DNA of 64,000 nt from Candidatus Pararuminococcus gallinarum (lineage in GTDB: Bacteria > Bacillota > Clostridia > Oscillospirales > Ruminococcaceae), in contig CAJFSX010000003.1 of NCBI GenBank assembly GCA_904419775.1, positions 1-64,000 on the forward strand, given 5' to 3'. Below the pieces are notes generated by a model. The model was given only the letters and a program-made list of their open reading frames with translations, did not search any database and was not told where the DNA came from. Shown in pieces: positions 16,567-28,774 of the stretch (its first letter is position 1; the number at the start of each line of letters is the position of its first letter). Both the position numbers and the translations under genes were made by a program.

Positions 16567-16697
16567 ATACTTTTTGAATATTCAAAAAACCGATGGAGCG
16601 TTGCCGAGGGGGCTGGCCTTAGACTCTTTCCAGCCGGGACAAAGCATGGGTGGAATGTTTTGGAAGTTCTTATCTCAACCTAAAAACAGCAATAAAA

Positions 16698-16728
16698 AAG
16701 GCTCCGTGTATTTTTTCACGGAGCCTTT
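16698..16728 (-). terminator. Terminator of the hrcA-grpE-dnaK-dnaJ operon
   Basis: AAAGGCTCCGTG and CACGGAGCCTTT form a 12-bp stem; on the minus strand TTTTTT follows. It lies 75 bases behind dnaJ. Confidence 0.85.
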
Positions 16729-16803
16729 CATTGTTTCAAATTCCCGGAATATAGGAATATGTTTAAAGTTTCCCGTTAGACGTGGGACAACTTATAGGAC
16801 TAT

Positions 16804-17979
16804 TTAGCTTTTACCTTCCCAAGCGTCCTTGAGCTTATCGAAGAAACCTTTCCGTTTCTCATAGTTTTTCTCAGAGGAAGCACCCTCAAACTGCTTGAGC
16901 AGATCCTTCTGCTTTGCGCTCAGGTTCTTGGGCACCTCGATGGTGACCTTGACGTACTGGTCGCCCCGTCCCCGGCCATTGATGAGGGGGATTCCCTTAT
17001 TTTTGAGCCGGAAGGTGGTGCCAGGCTGGGTTCCTTCGTGAATGCTGTATTTTACCTTGCCGTCGATGGTGGGAACTACCACCTCGTCGCCAAAGACCGC
17101 CTGGGTGAAGGTGATGGGGATTTCACACCAAACATCGAAGCCATCCCGGTCGAAGATGGGGTCGGGCCGGACACTGACATTGACGTTCAGGTTACCGGCA
17201 GGCCCGCCGTTGATGCCCATATCCCCCTGGCCGGATACAGCGAAGGTTTGACCGTCGTCGATACCGGCGGGGATGTTGACCTCGATGGTCTTGTTGACAC
17301 GAACCCGGCCCAGGCCATTACAAGCTGTGCAGGGATCGGAAATGATTTTTCCTTTACCGGAGCACTTGGAGCAGGTCCGGGTGGAGTTGATGACGCCGAA
17401 GGGGGTCCGCTGGGTCACCCGCACCTGGCCGGAGCCGTGACAGTCAGGACAGGTCTTGATGGCGTCGGCGTTTTTGGCGCCGGTGCCGCCGCAGGTTTTA
17501 CAGGTTTCCAGCCGGGAAATCTTCAGCCGTTTGGTACAGCCTTTGGCCGCTTCCAAAAAGCTAAGGACAATGGAGGAGCGCAGGTCGTTACCACGAACAG
17601 GTCCGTTGGGGTTTCGAGAACCGCCGCCTCCGCCGAAGCCACCGAAGCCGCCGCCGAAAAAGCTGTCGAAGATATCGCCCAGATCGTCAAATCCAAAGCC
17701 GCCTGCACCGCCATAAGCTCCCGCGCCGCCTGCGCCCGCCCCATAGGACGGGTCCACGCCGGCGTGGCCGAATTGATCGTAACGCGCGCGCTTTTCAGGA
17801 TTGGAGAGGACTTCATAGGCTTCTCCAACCTCTTTGAATTTGGCTTCTGCTTCCTTATCTCCTGGATTGAGGTCCGGGTGATACTTTTTTGCAACTTTAC
17901 GATATGCTTTTTTGATCTCGTCCTCCGAGGCGCCCTTTTCGACGCCAAGGACTTCGTAATAATCTCTCTTTTCTGGCAA
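16804..17979 (-). CDS. dnaJ: Chaperone protein DnaJ
   Basis: 391 residues. J domain with the HPD motif (KYHPDLNPG), a Gly/Phe-rich segment, four zinc repeats ([32 protein letters not shown]) and the C-terminal substrate-binding domains. The co-chaperone stimulates DnaK ATPase. No ATG fits the family N-terminus; TTG at 17979, reading [13 protein letters not shown] behind AAGGGTGATC, is the likely start. It is the last gene of the HrcA-controlled operon. Confidence 0.95.
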   Translation of the reverse strand: MPEKRDYYEVLGVEKGASEDEIKKAYRKVAKKYHPDLNPGDKEAEAKFKEVGEAYEVLSNPEKRARYDQFGHAGVDPSYGAGAGGAGAYGGAGGFGFDDLGDIFDSFFGGGFGGFGGGGGSRNPNGPVRGNDLRSSIVLSFLEAAKGCTKRLKISRLETCKTCGGTGAKNADAIKTCPDCHGSGQVRVTQRTPFGVINSTRTCSKCSGKGKIISDPCTACNGLGRVRVNKTIEVNIPAGIDDGQTFAVSGQGDMGINGGPAGNLNVNVSVRPDPIFDRDGFDVWCEIPITFTQAVFGDEVVVPTIDGKVKYSIHEGTQPGTTFRLKNKGIPLINGRGRGDQYVKVTIEVPKNLSAKQKDLLKQFEGASSEKNYEKRKGFFDKLKDAWEGKS

Positions 17980-18075
17980 ATTGATCACCCTTACGTATGA
18001 ATTGTCACAAACCACCTGCACAAGATAAGACCGGGTATAGGCCCAGTCTTATCATCGCGCAGCTGTTTTAGTATA

Positions 18076-19947
<1,872 letters not shown>

Positions 19948-20006
19948 CTATACTTTTCAGTTCGTTATATTCTGCATTTATGTGAAAGGCCCAGGGCCTT
20001 TGCTTC

Positions 20007-20573
20007 TTAATTTGCAACCTTAACCATGGCGTACCGCAGGATTTTGTCGCCCATCCGGTAGCCCTTTTGGAAGACCTCTACCACCTGGGACTGGCCCAGG
20101 GAATCGTCGTCCACATGCATCACCGCGTGATGCAGCGTTGGATCAAAGTCTCCCTCGGTGGGATTGATCTCCTCAATTCCCAGCTTTTTGATGGTTTCCA
20201 GCAGTCCGTCGTAGATCATCTGCACTCCCTTGCGGAAGTTCTCGTCGGTGCTTTCGGTGGCCAGGGCACGCTCGAAATTATCCAGCACCGTCAGAAACTG
20301 AGCTGCGGTATCCGCCTTGGCGTCGGTATAAATCTGATCCTTTTCCCGCTGGGAACGCTTGCGGAAGTTGTCAAATTCGGCCATGGAGCGCAACAGCTTA
20401 TCGTTGAGATCCTTGACCTGCTCTTTGAGGGCCTCGGTTTCGTCGGGAGCCTTTGCCTCCTGCTCAGTTTGGGCGCTTTGAGAAGGGGTTTCCTGCTCGG
20501 TGCCCACTGCCTCCTGCTGGGAAGCAGTTTCCGGCTCGGCGGCCTCCGGGCTCTTGTTTTTCTTTTCGGCCAC
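20007..20573 (-). CDS. grpE: Nucleotide exchange factor GrpE
   Basis: 188 residues: an acidic, low-complexity N-terminal tail (about 1-45), a long coiled coil (ALKEQVKDLNDKLLRSMAEF), then the beta domain with the GrpE signature region GDKILRYAMVKVA. It releases ADP from DnaK. It lies between hrcA and dnaK in the same operon. Confidence 0.95.
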   Translation of the reverse strand: MAEKKNKSPEAAEPETASQQEAVGTEQETPSQSAQTEQEAKAPDETEALKEQVKDLNDKLLRSMAEFDNFRKRSQREKDQIYTDAKADTAAQFLTVLDNFERALATESTDENFRKGVQMIYDGLLETIKKLGIEEINPTEGDFDPTLHHAVMHVDDDSLGQSQVVEVFQKGYRMGDKILRYAMVKVAN

Positions 20574-20613
20574 GTCAATGTCTCCTTTCGGTTTTCATGA
20601 TGTATGTGAAATG

Positions 20614-21678
20614 TTATTCGTTGGATGATGAAGACGTCTCGGGAGGGATATCCTCCTCTTCGGAAATTTCGGTGAGAAGCCGTCCCAAGGTGTCGGCAAA
20701 ATACTGGATGTGGGGGATGAGTTTCGGATAATCCATCCGCACCGGCCCCACAATGCCAATGATGCCGGATCTGGAAGAGCCTACATTATAGCGGGCGACG
20801 ACAATGCTGGAATCGGCAAGCTCTGATTTTCCAGTTTCTTTGCCGATGGAGACGTTTTTATCCTTCATCTCCTCGTTGATGAGCCGGAGCATTTCATCCC
20901 GCTTGTTGAGAAAGGTCAGAAGGTCGTGCGCTACAGGGGTGAACTCCTGATAGGTAAGCAGATTGGTTTCTCCTTCTACGTAGTAGCGCCCAGCGTAAAT
21001 CTGCCGGCACAGATCGAAGATACAGACCAGCAGCGGCGTGAACACCCGGGAATATTCTCCCAGGGCCACAGCCACCGATTGAAGGTAGAGCTTGGAAACG
21101 CCTTCCAAGGACTGGCCTCTGAACCGGGAGTTGACATATTTCCGGAAGAAATCCAGCACCTGGGGGGTGACGGCAAAATCCACCCGGCAGACCTTGCTCT
21201 TGACCACGCCGTTGGAGGCGATGACCAAGACCACCAAGGTCCTGGGCCCGGAGGGGATAATGTCGATCCGGCGCACCGTTACATCCTCCGGCGTCATGGT
21301 GGAGGAAACGGTGACACAGTGGGTGGCTTGGGCCAGGGCCGTAGCCGCGTCTTCCACCAACTGGTCGGGGTCGGGGTGTTGGATGTTAAAGAGCGCGTCA
21401 ATTTCCGCCTTTTCGGCGGCGGTCAGGGGCTGGGTCTGCATCAGGTTGTTGATGTAGAGCCGGTATCCCTTGTGGGAGGGCACACGCCCTGCTGAAGTAT
21501 GGGGCTGTTCAAGATAACCCATCTCAAACAGCGCCGCCATTTCGTTGCGGATGGTTGCGGGGGAGATTGCGTAATCCATCACCGACGCCAGCAGCTTGGA
21601 GCCTACCGGCTCACCGGTTTTGGTGTAAATCTCGATGATCGCTGAGAGGATTTGCATCTTCCGTCTATCCAGTTCCAC
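20614..21678 (-). CDS. hrcA: Heat-inducible transcription repressor HrcA
   Basis: 354 residues. N-terminal winged helix (MDYAISPATIRNEMAALFEM) and the HrcA core (GRVPSHKGYRLYINNLM). It represses its own operon by binding CIRCE, with GroEL as corepressor in known cases. The start is GTG at 21678 behind AGAGGTGAT. First gene of hrcA-grpE-dnaK-dnaJ. Confidence 0.95.
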   Translation of the reverse strand: MELDRRKMQILSAIIEIYTKTGEPVGSKLLASVMDYAISPATIRNEMAALFEMGYLEQPHTSAGRVPSHKGYRLYINNLMQTQPLTAAEKAEIDALFNIQHPDPDQLVEDAATALAQATHCVTVSSTMTPEDVTVRRIDIIPSGPRTLVVLVIASNGVVKSKVCRVDFAVTPQVLDFFRKYVNSRFRGQSLEGVSKLYLQSVAVALGEYSRVFTPLLVCIFDLCRQIYAGRYYVEGETNLLTYQEFTPVAHDLLTFLNKRDEMLRLINEEMKDKNVSIGKETGKSELADSSIVVARYNVGSSRSGIIGIVGPVRMDYPKLIPHIQYFADTLGRLLTEISEEEDIPPETSSSSNE

Positions 21679-21702
21679 AGCGTATCACCTCTTTTTGCTA
21701 TT

Positions 21703-21729
21703 TTAGCACTCTTGATTATGGAGTGCTAA
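21703..21729. promoter_or_regulatory. CIRCE operator
   Basis: TTAGCACTC - 9 bases - GAGTGCTAA matches the CIRCE consensus exactly. It lies between the promoter at 21744-21772 and the hrcA start codon, the classical place for HrcA autorepression. Confidence 0.98.
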
Positions 21730-21743
21730 ATCTTACAGTTATC

Positions 21744-21772
21744 AATGTATCACTTCTCTTTTAGTATGTCAA
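21744..21772 (-). promoter_or_regulatory. Sigma-A promoter of the heat-shock operon
   Basis: On the minus strand TTGACA (21772-21767), 17 bases, TACATT (21749-21744). Transcription would start about 7 bases on, just before CIRCE. Confidence 0.8.
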
Positions 21773-21833
21773 GGGACTTCATAGTTTATTTACAAAAATG
21801 TTGGCAATCGTCCACAGAGACTGCCAAAAAAGA

Positions 21834-21860
21834 AAACGCGGCTGTTTTTCGGCCGCGTTT
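21834..21860 (-). terminator. Terminator behind hemW
   Basis: AAACGCGGC and GCCGCGTTT form a 9-bp stem; on the minus strand TTCTTTTTT follows. It directly follows the hemW stop and separates it from the hrcA operon. Confidence 0.8.
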
Positions 21861-21862
21861 TT

Positions 21863-22984
21863 TTAACAGGAGATAGTATTCAAGAGATGAGAAATAATGC
21901 TGTTGGAGAGGAGAAACCCCTCCGTCGTCAGGGAGAGATGATGTCCGTTTAGACAAAGAAGACCCCGGCGCTCCAGGGGCGGACAAGCCCTTTCCAAAGG
22001 GGAGACGTCAACGGAAAACCGGCTGCCCAGCTGATCCAGGTTGATCCCCTCTGCCAGCCGCAGCCCCAGCATGAACTCCTCGAAAAAGCCGCCCCCATCG
22101 CAGACACCCTCAAAGGGGATGTCTCCGAAGCCGGGCGCTTTACAGAAGGATTCCAGGTCCCGTGGCAGGGCAAAGCGCCTGCCGCCGTAGTAGGAATGGG
22201 CGGCAGGGCCAAAGCCCAGATATTCCTGGCACCGCCAGTATTTCAGGTTGTGGCGGCTCTCATAGCCCGGTTTCGCAAAGTTGGAAATTTCATACTGATG
22301 AAAGCCCAAGGAGGAAAGCCCCTCCACCGCGGCCAGATACAGATCGACCTGGGTATCCTCGTCGGGGATTTGGGAGAGAAAGCGGGGGGAGTTGTAAACG
22401 GTGCCCTCCTCTACCTTTAAAATATAGGCAGAGATATGGGTGGGCTTTAGGGAGGCGGCAAAATCCAGCGTTTGGGAGAGGGAGGGGGCTGTCTGTCCGA
22501 TGACCCCCAGCATGACGTCCAGGGAGATGTTGTCTATCCCGCCCTGCCGGGCCAGCTCCACCGACTGGGCCACCTCTTCCCGGGTGTGGCGGCGGCCCAG
22601 AAGGCGCAGTTCGGAGGAAACGGCCGACTGCATGCCAAAGCTCACCCGGGTAAAACCAAGCCTCCCTAAGGCGGCGATGGTATCCCCCTCAGCGGCTCTG
22701 GGATTGGCCTCGGCGGTGATTTCACAGTCCTTAGAGAGTGGGAAATGGGTGGCCACCGCCTCCAAAATCCGGGAAAGCCGCTGGGATCCCAGCAAGGTAG
22801 GGGTGCCGCCTCCCAGATAAACGGAGTCCGCCTTTTCCGTGGGGGCGGTAGCAATATGACGGAGCAGGGCGGCGGTGTAGGCATCCATTGCCTCATCGCC
22901 GACCCGGAGGGAATAGAAATCGCAGTAGGGGCATTTGGAGCGGCAGAAGGGAACGTGGATGTAAATGCCGATGGGCTGGGGCAT
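21863..22984 (-). CDS. hemW: HemW-like radical SAM protein (coproporphyrinogen III oxidase-like)
   Basis: 373 residues beginning MPQPIGIYIHVPFCRSKCPY; the radical-SAM cluster motif is CRSKCPYC. YLGGGTPTLLG and ITAEANPRAAE are family signatures, and the C-terminal HemN-type domain ends the protein. In characterised cases HemW is a heme-handling protein rather than the oxidase. The ATG at 22984 follows AAAGGAGG; longer upstream frames cover the lepA terminator. It has its conserved place between lepA and hrcA. Confidence 0.92.
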   Translation of the reverse strand: MPQPIGIYIHVPFCRSKCPYCDFYSLRVGDEAMDAYTAALLRHIATAPTEKADSVYLGGGTPTLLGSQRLSRILEAVATHFPLSKDCEITAEANPRAAEGDTIAALGRLGFTRVSFGMQSAVSSELRLLGRRHTREEVAQSVELARQGGIDNISLDVMLGVIGQTAPSLSQTLDFAASLKPTHISAYILKVEEGTVYNSPRFLSQIPDEDTQVDLYLAAVEGLSSLGFHQYEISNFAKPGYESRHNLKYWRCQEYLGFGPAAHSYYGGRRFALPRDLESFCKAPGFGDIPFEGVCDGGGFFEEFMLGLRLAEGINLDQLGSRFSVDVSPLERACPPLERRGLLCLNGHHLSLTTEGFLLSNSIISHLLNTISC

Positions 22985-23007
22985 CCAAAGACCTCCTTTG
23001 AGAAAAA

Positions 23008-23030
23008 GGCCGCCGCAGGTCGCGGCGGCC
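23008..23030 (-). terminator. Hairpin behind lepA
   Basis: GGCCGCCGC and GCGGCGGCC form a 9-bp GC stem; on the minus strand TTTTTCTC follows, 14 bases behind the lepA stop. Confidence 0.75.
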
Positions 23031-23043
23031 GGTTTTGACAGAT

Positions 23044-24852
<1,809 letters not shown>

Positions 24853-24922
24853 CAGTGATCACCTCTTCGCCGTTGTCTAAAGCGCCCCTAGGCAGGGCGG
24901 AATCCAAGGGATTTACAGCTCA

Positions 24923-24951
24923 TTATAGCACAACAAAAGCGCCCTTCGCAA
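24923..24951 (-). promoter_or_regulatory. lepA promoter
   Basis: On the minus strand TTGCGA (24951-24946), 17 bases, TATAAT (24928-24923) with TGC before the -10. It overlaps a GCGCCC/GGGCGC hairpin (about 24936-24971) that likely ends the upstream sporulation unit. Confidence 0.65.
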
Positions 24952-24978
24952 CAGAGACGGGGCGCTTTGGTGAAATAT

Positions 24979-25311
24979 TCAAAAGGGAAGAACCTGCTGC
25001 CAGTCAAGCCCTCCGGCGTAGGAGATCAGATCGGGGATAAACCGGTAGCGGATGGGGATGAGGGCGCGAAAGGGATAGACAGCTTCCCGGATATCCGAAA
25101 AGATGCCGGTATCCAGGGTGTAATCCTTGCCCAGCCAGGTGATATTGGCCTGATCTTCCCCTGCCCTTTCTACCAGGAGCAGGGCGTTGTCATCGCCGAA
25201 GCCACGGGCGCGGGAATGAATGTCAGCGACGAAGATGCCCATCATCCCCAGATAGAGGAGGATGGAAATGGCAAAGCTGGCAAAAAAATAGTGAAGCTGC
25301 TCTTTGGACAT
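24979..25311 (-). CDS. Small membrane protein at the yqxA position
   Basis: 110 residues with one N-terminal membrane helix (YFFASFAISILLYLGMMGIF) and an outside part containing RIRYRFIPDLISYAGGLDW-like hydrophobic-aromatic sequence. In B. subtilis yqxA (about the same length, one helix) occupies this slot between spoIIP and lepA; sequence similarity to YqxA cannot be judged here. Co-directional with spoIIP, 24 bases behind it. Function unknown. Confidence 0.65.
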   Translation of the reverse strand: MSKEQLHYFFASFAISILLYLGMMGIFVADIHSRARGFGDDNALLLVERAGEDQANITWLGKDYTLDTGIFSDIREAVYPFRALIPIRYRFIPDLISYAGGLDWQQVLPF

Positions 25312-25335
25312 GTGTTTTGACTTCCTTATTTTATA

Positions 25336-26499
25336 TTATTCCCCCTGGGATAGGATCAGCTCAGCCAAGGCCTTGCCGCACAGCTCCCCGGAATAGACAG
25401 CCTCCTCCAGGGAATTGCCGTGAGCGCCAAACTCCAGAAGCAGGCTGCCAGGGGTCTTATTCATATTATAAAGGCGGTAGCAAAAGAAGATGGGGCGGGT
25501 CAGCCCCGGATAATCGGCCTCCATCTGGCTTTGAAAGGCGGCGGCAAACCGGAGGTTATCCGGCCAGTTTGGCATATTCATGGTGCCGTCGTCACAGCCG
25601 GAAATAATCATGATCTGGGCCGCCTTCTTGCCGTCGATTTCCGCCACCGGCGCAATGCGGGTGCCGTCGCTTTCCTCAATAGCGTCCCGGTGGACGTCGA
25701 TGGTGATTTTGATGGAGGGATATTCATCTAAATATTTCTGAATGGTCTCTGCGCTGCGCTCATAGGCGCCGTTGTATGAAGGGTAATCGTGGAGGGTGGT
25801 GTCGTGGATGACCCCGATACCGGCAGCCTCCAGCTGTTTGGCAATCTCATCCCCCACCCGGATCATGTTTTTATCCTGCTCGGTAGAGCGGGAATTATAC
25901 CTGTCATCATAGTAGTCCCGGGTCACCGGCTCATAGGCCTCGGTGGCATGGGTGTGGTAGATAAGGACGGTAGGTTCCTCCGGGGTGGAGAGATCCAAAT
26001 CCCACGCCTTGTCCAGCTGGGCCTGCACGTCACTGTTGGAAAGTTCGGTGGAATTTTTGAGGAATCCGTGGTCCAGAGGGATGTAGATACCGCCGGCCTG
26101 GGCGGTATAGGTCCGCTCCACAATGGGGCCTCGGTTTTCCTCCGGCACCGGCTCCACCTGGATGGGCTCTGAGGAGGAAGAGGATTCGGACTGGGATTCC
26201 CCAGAGGATTCCGACTCCGGTTGGGTGGTGGAGGGCGGCGTCACATAGGGGTCGGATTCCTCCTCCCCGTCGTCGATCTCATCGGCAAAGCGCTGGCGGA
26301 TCAGGGAAAGGCCGCCGTCGGGCATCCCCAGGACCGCGGAGAGAACCGCCGCCTGCTGGGTGAATTTTTCGATATAGGGGGCGGACACTGCCGCTACCTT
26401 AATGCAAACGGCCAAAATGGCCGCCACAAGACAAAGGGAAAGGATTTTTTTACCCGTCCGGCCCAGACGGCGATTCCTTCTTTTTCGCATCAAATGCAT
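25336..26499 (-). CDS. spoIIP: Stage II sporulation protein P
   Basis: 387 residues: basic N-terminus, membrane helix at about 19-38, Ser/Glu-rich linker, then the amidase/endopeptidase domain with VLIYHTHATEAYEP, TIDVHRDAIEES and LLLEFGAHGNSLEEA. With SpoIID it cuts peptidoglycan during engulfment. GGAGGAGG precedes the ATG. It lies 92 bases behind gpr, as in B. subtilis. Confidence 0.93.
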   Translation of the reverse strand: MHLMRKRRNRRLGRTGKKILSLCLVAAILAVCIKVAAVSAPYIEKFTQQAAVLSAVLGMPDGGLSLIRQRFADEIDDGEEESDPYVTPPSTTQPESESSGESQSESSSSSEPIQVEPVPEENRGPIVERTYTAQAGGIYIPLDHGFLKNSTELSNSDVQAQLDKAWDLDLSTPEEPTVLIYHTHATEAYEPVTRDYYDDRYNSRSTEQDKNMIRVGDEIAKQLEAAGIGVIHDTTLHDYPSYNGAYERSAETIQKYLDEYPSIKITIDVHRDAIEESDGTRIAPVAEIDGKKAAQIMIISGCDDGTMNMPNWPDNLRFAAAFQSQMEADYPGLTRPIFFCYRLYNMNKTPGSLLLEFGAHGNSLEEAVYSGELCGKALAELILSQGE

Positions 26500-26591
26500 A
26501 ACCTCCTCCCTTTGGATCGGGAAACAAAACGAACGCCATTATCATTTCTATGCGGAGGAGGGGAAGGGTATGCTTACCGAGGACGGGCAGG

Positions 26592-27464
26592 CTACATGGT
26601 CAAATAGATTAGGTCTTCCCGGCTGATATCCGGTTGCAGGGCGCTGTTGATGCCAAGGGAGATGACCTTGGCCGAGCGGGAAATCAGGGTGTCAATGTCC
26701 CGGGGCGTCACCATCATGGCGCTCTGGGAGGTCGGCGGGGGAAGGGAAGCCCCCGCCTGCTCCAAAACGCTGTGGGCCAGGGTGGTGGAATCCACAACAG
26801 TGGGTACCCCCATGGAGATGACGGGCACCCCCAGGGTGGAGCGGCTCAGTTCCTTGCGGCGGTTGAGGACCCCGGAGCCGGGAGAGATGCCGGTATCGGA
26901 GATCTGCACAGTTCGCCCCAAGCGCTGAGGATTTTGGGCGGCTAAGGCATCGATGACGATGACCTGATCGGGCTTTACAAAGTCGACCAGGGCGCCGATG
27001 ATTTCTGAGGTTTCCATGCCGGTCTGCCCCAAAACACCGGGGGAGATGGCCGCCACCGGGGCCAGAGTGTCCAGCCCTGCCGCAGAAGCCGCCGCCCCCT
27101 GGATGTGGCGGGTGGCCAGGATGCCTTCGGTCACCAAAGGCCCCAGGGCGTCGGGAGTGATGTTGTGGTTGCCCAGTCCCACCACCAAGGTCAGGCCCCG
27201 CCTCCGCAGAAGCCGCCGCAGGGAGGAACAGACGGCCTCCACAGCGTCGTCAGCCGCGGTAATCGAGGCGGAAAAGGCCTCCACTGTAATGGTAATGTAG
27301 GTACCGATGGGCTTGTGCAGCCGGTGAGCGGCCTCTTGACTATGGACCTGGATGGTGCTAACCTGGACATTGCCGATCTGGCTGTCCTGTGATGTGATGC
27401 CGGGAATTTCCTTTTCGGTGAGAAACTCCCTTGCCTCTATGGCGAGGTCGGTGCGGAAGTTCAT
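26592..27464 (-). CDS. gpr: Germination protease GPR
   Basis: 290 residues beginning MNFRTDLAIEAREFLTEKEI. Family blocks include LVVGLGNHNITPDALGP and VIVIDALAAQNPQRLGR. The enzyme degrades small acid-soluble spore proteins at germination. GAGGAGG precedes the ATG at 27464. It is divergent from rpsT, the arrangement conserved across spore formers. Confidence 0.95.
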   Translation of the reverse strand: MNFRTDLAIEAREFLTEKEIPGITSQDSQIGNVQVSTIQVHSQEAAHRLHKPIGTYITITVEAFSASITAADDAVEAVCSSLRRLLRRRGLTLVVGLGNHNITPDALGPLVTEGILATRHIQGAAASAAGLDTLAPVAAISPGVLGQTGMETSEIIGALVDFVKPDQVIVIDALAAQNPQRLGRTVQISDTGISPGSGVLNRRKELSRSTLGVPVISMGVPTVVDSTTLAHSVLEQAGASLPPPTSQSAMMVTPRDIDTLISRSAKVISLGINSALQPDISREDLIYLTM

Positions 27465-27630
27465 TTTGGGCCTCCTCTGGCTGCTTTGTCCCCCAGACGG
27501 GGAGAAAAGCAAAAATAATCAAGTTTTTTACGGAAAAACCGCAATTTTCTAAGCGTAACCAGTTGATTTTTTGAAAAAATAATGCTAATATAATTTGTAC
27601 TGTCTTCGAGTTATAAAAGGAGGTGTAATG

Positions 27631-27897
27631 ATGCCTAACATTAAATCTGCAAAGAAAAGAGTTAAGGTCAATGCAGTGAAAGCCATGCAGAACAAAGCCC
27701 TCAAGAGCAACCTCAAAACCGTCATCAAAAAAGCTGAGCTTGCCACTGCGGAAGGTGCGGCCGATATGCAGGACAGCGTAAAGCTGGCAGTTAAAAAGAT
27801 CGATCAGGCTTGTGCAAAGGGGCTTATGCATAAAAATTGCGCATCCAGAAAGAAATCTCATCTTGTCAGCAAGATGAATGCCGCTGCTGCAAAATAG
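27631..27897 (+). CDS. rpsT: 30S ribosomal protein S20
   Basis: 88 residues, MPNIKSAKKRVKVNAVKAMQ to AAAAK, highly basic and helical. Two ATG codons stand in tandem; the second (27631) gives the standard MPNIKSA start and is well spaced from AGGAGGTG. It binds 16S rRNA in the 30S body. Confidence 0.96.
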   Translation: MPNIKSAKKRVKVNAVKAMQNKALKSNLKTVIKKAELATAEGAADMQDSVKLAVKKIDQACAKGLMHKNCASRKKSHLVSKMNAAAAK

Positions 27898-27921
27898 CCT
27901 TTAGCGAATATTGTCTTACGC

Positions 27922-27967
27922 AAAAGCAGGATGTATGCTGGAGTGACAGCATACAAACTGCTTTTTT
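27922..27967 (+). terminator. rpsT terminator
   Basis: AAAAGCAG...GTATGCTG pairs with CAGCATAC...CTGCTTTT, interrupted by a small internal loop and followed by TTTT. Confidence 0.8.
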
Positions 27968-28117
27968 ACTTTCCCGGATGTTTTTTTTCATGGAATGACA
28001 CAATCCGCTCAAAACCGCAGGAAATACCAGTTGACACCGAGGGCCGCTTTGTTTATCATAGAGACAAGATAACCTTGTGTTCTATTTCTGTATCTTTGAC
28101 GGATGGAGGTTTTATAG

Positions 28118-28267
28118 ATGATGTCTAAAGACAAGCTGAAATTCTTGACAGTGGTGCTGAGCATTTTTTCCTTGGTGGCCTCTGTGGCGTACATTGCTTA
28201 CCGGATGGCCAGCGAGCGGGCCTATCGGGAAAAATGGAAGGACTATAACGACTGCGGCATCGTATAA
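28118..28267 (+). CDS. 49-residue single-pass membrane protein
   Basis: A small gene with GGAGGT 7 bases before a tandem ATG. The product has one membrane helix (LTVVLSIFSLVASVAYIAY), then a charged helix and the tail WKDYNDCGIV. From memory, similar tails (WKDYDxCG) occur in short proteins of Oscillospiraceae genomes, but I cannot confirm this here. A terminator follows directly. Function unknown. Confidence 0.65.
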   Translation: MMSKDKLKFLTVVLSIFSLVASVAYIAYRMASERAYREKWKDYNDCGIV

Positions 28268-28281
28268 TCAAACGGGAGAGT

Positions 28282-28308
28282 AAAGGACGGCGAAACGCCG
28301 TCCTTTTT
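28282..28308 (+). terminator. Terminator of the 49-residue protein gene
   Basis: AAAGGACGGCG and CGCCGTCCTTT form an 11-bp stem with a 3-base loop, followed by TTTTTA. Confidence 0.9.
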
Positions 28309-28406
28309 ATATTTTGTCTATGGGGTATACTGCCGCCGCAGATGGACGACAAAATCCACTGCCCTTGCAGCACAGGTGCCTGGGCAGAAGACTGCTGCCC
28401 GGCAGG

Positions 28407-28763
28407 CTAGGACTTTTCTTTTGGTTTGAAAATGAGAGCGATGAGAAGGCCAAAGAAGATGGCGGCGGAGATGCCGGCGGAAGCGGCGGAGATGCCGCCG
28501 GTCAGAGTGCCTAAGAGCCCCTGTTCCGCTACGGCCTTGTGGACGCCTTTGGCCAGCAGATTGCCAAATCCGGTCAGAGGGACGGTGGCGCCGGCGCCGG
28601 CGAAGTCCACCAAGGGCTGATAGAGTCCCAAAGCGCCGAGGATCACGCCGGCCACCACATAGGAGACCAGGATCCGGGCCGGGGTCAGTTTGGTTTTATC
28701 GATGAGCAGCTGGGCGATGACGCAGAACAGCCCGCCGATTACAAAGGCTTTGATATAATCCAT
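28407..28763 (-). CDS. spoVAE: Stage V sporulation protein AE
   Basis: 118 residues with about four membrane helices, beginning MDYIKAFVIGGLFCVIAQLL and containing VPLTGFGNLLAKGVHKAV, the hallmark of SpoVAC/SpoVAE. Part of the SpoVA channel that moves dipicolinic acid into the spore and out at germination. Last of three spoVA genes, 11 bases behind spoVAD. Confidence 0.93.
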   Translation of the reverse strand: MDYIKAFVIGGLFCVIAQLLIDKTKLTPARILVSYVVAGVILGALGLYQPLVDFAGAGATVPLTGFGNLLAKGVHKAVAEQGLLGTLTGGISAASAGISAAIFFGLLIALIFKPKEKS

Positions 28764-28774
28764 CCAAATTCACC

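Noticed and set aside
16574..16807. 77-codon plus-strand frame between marR and dnaJ
   Set aside because: It runs through the dnaJ terminator and has no ribosome site.
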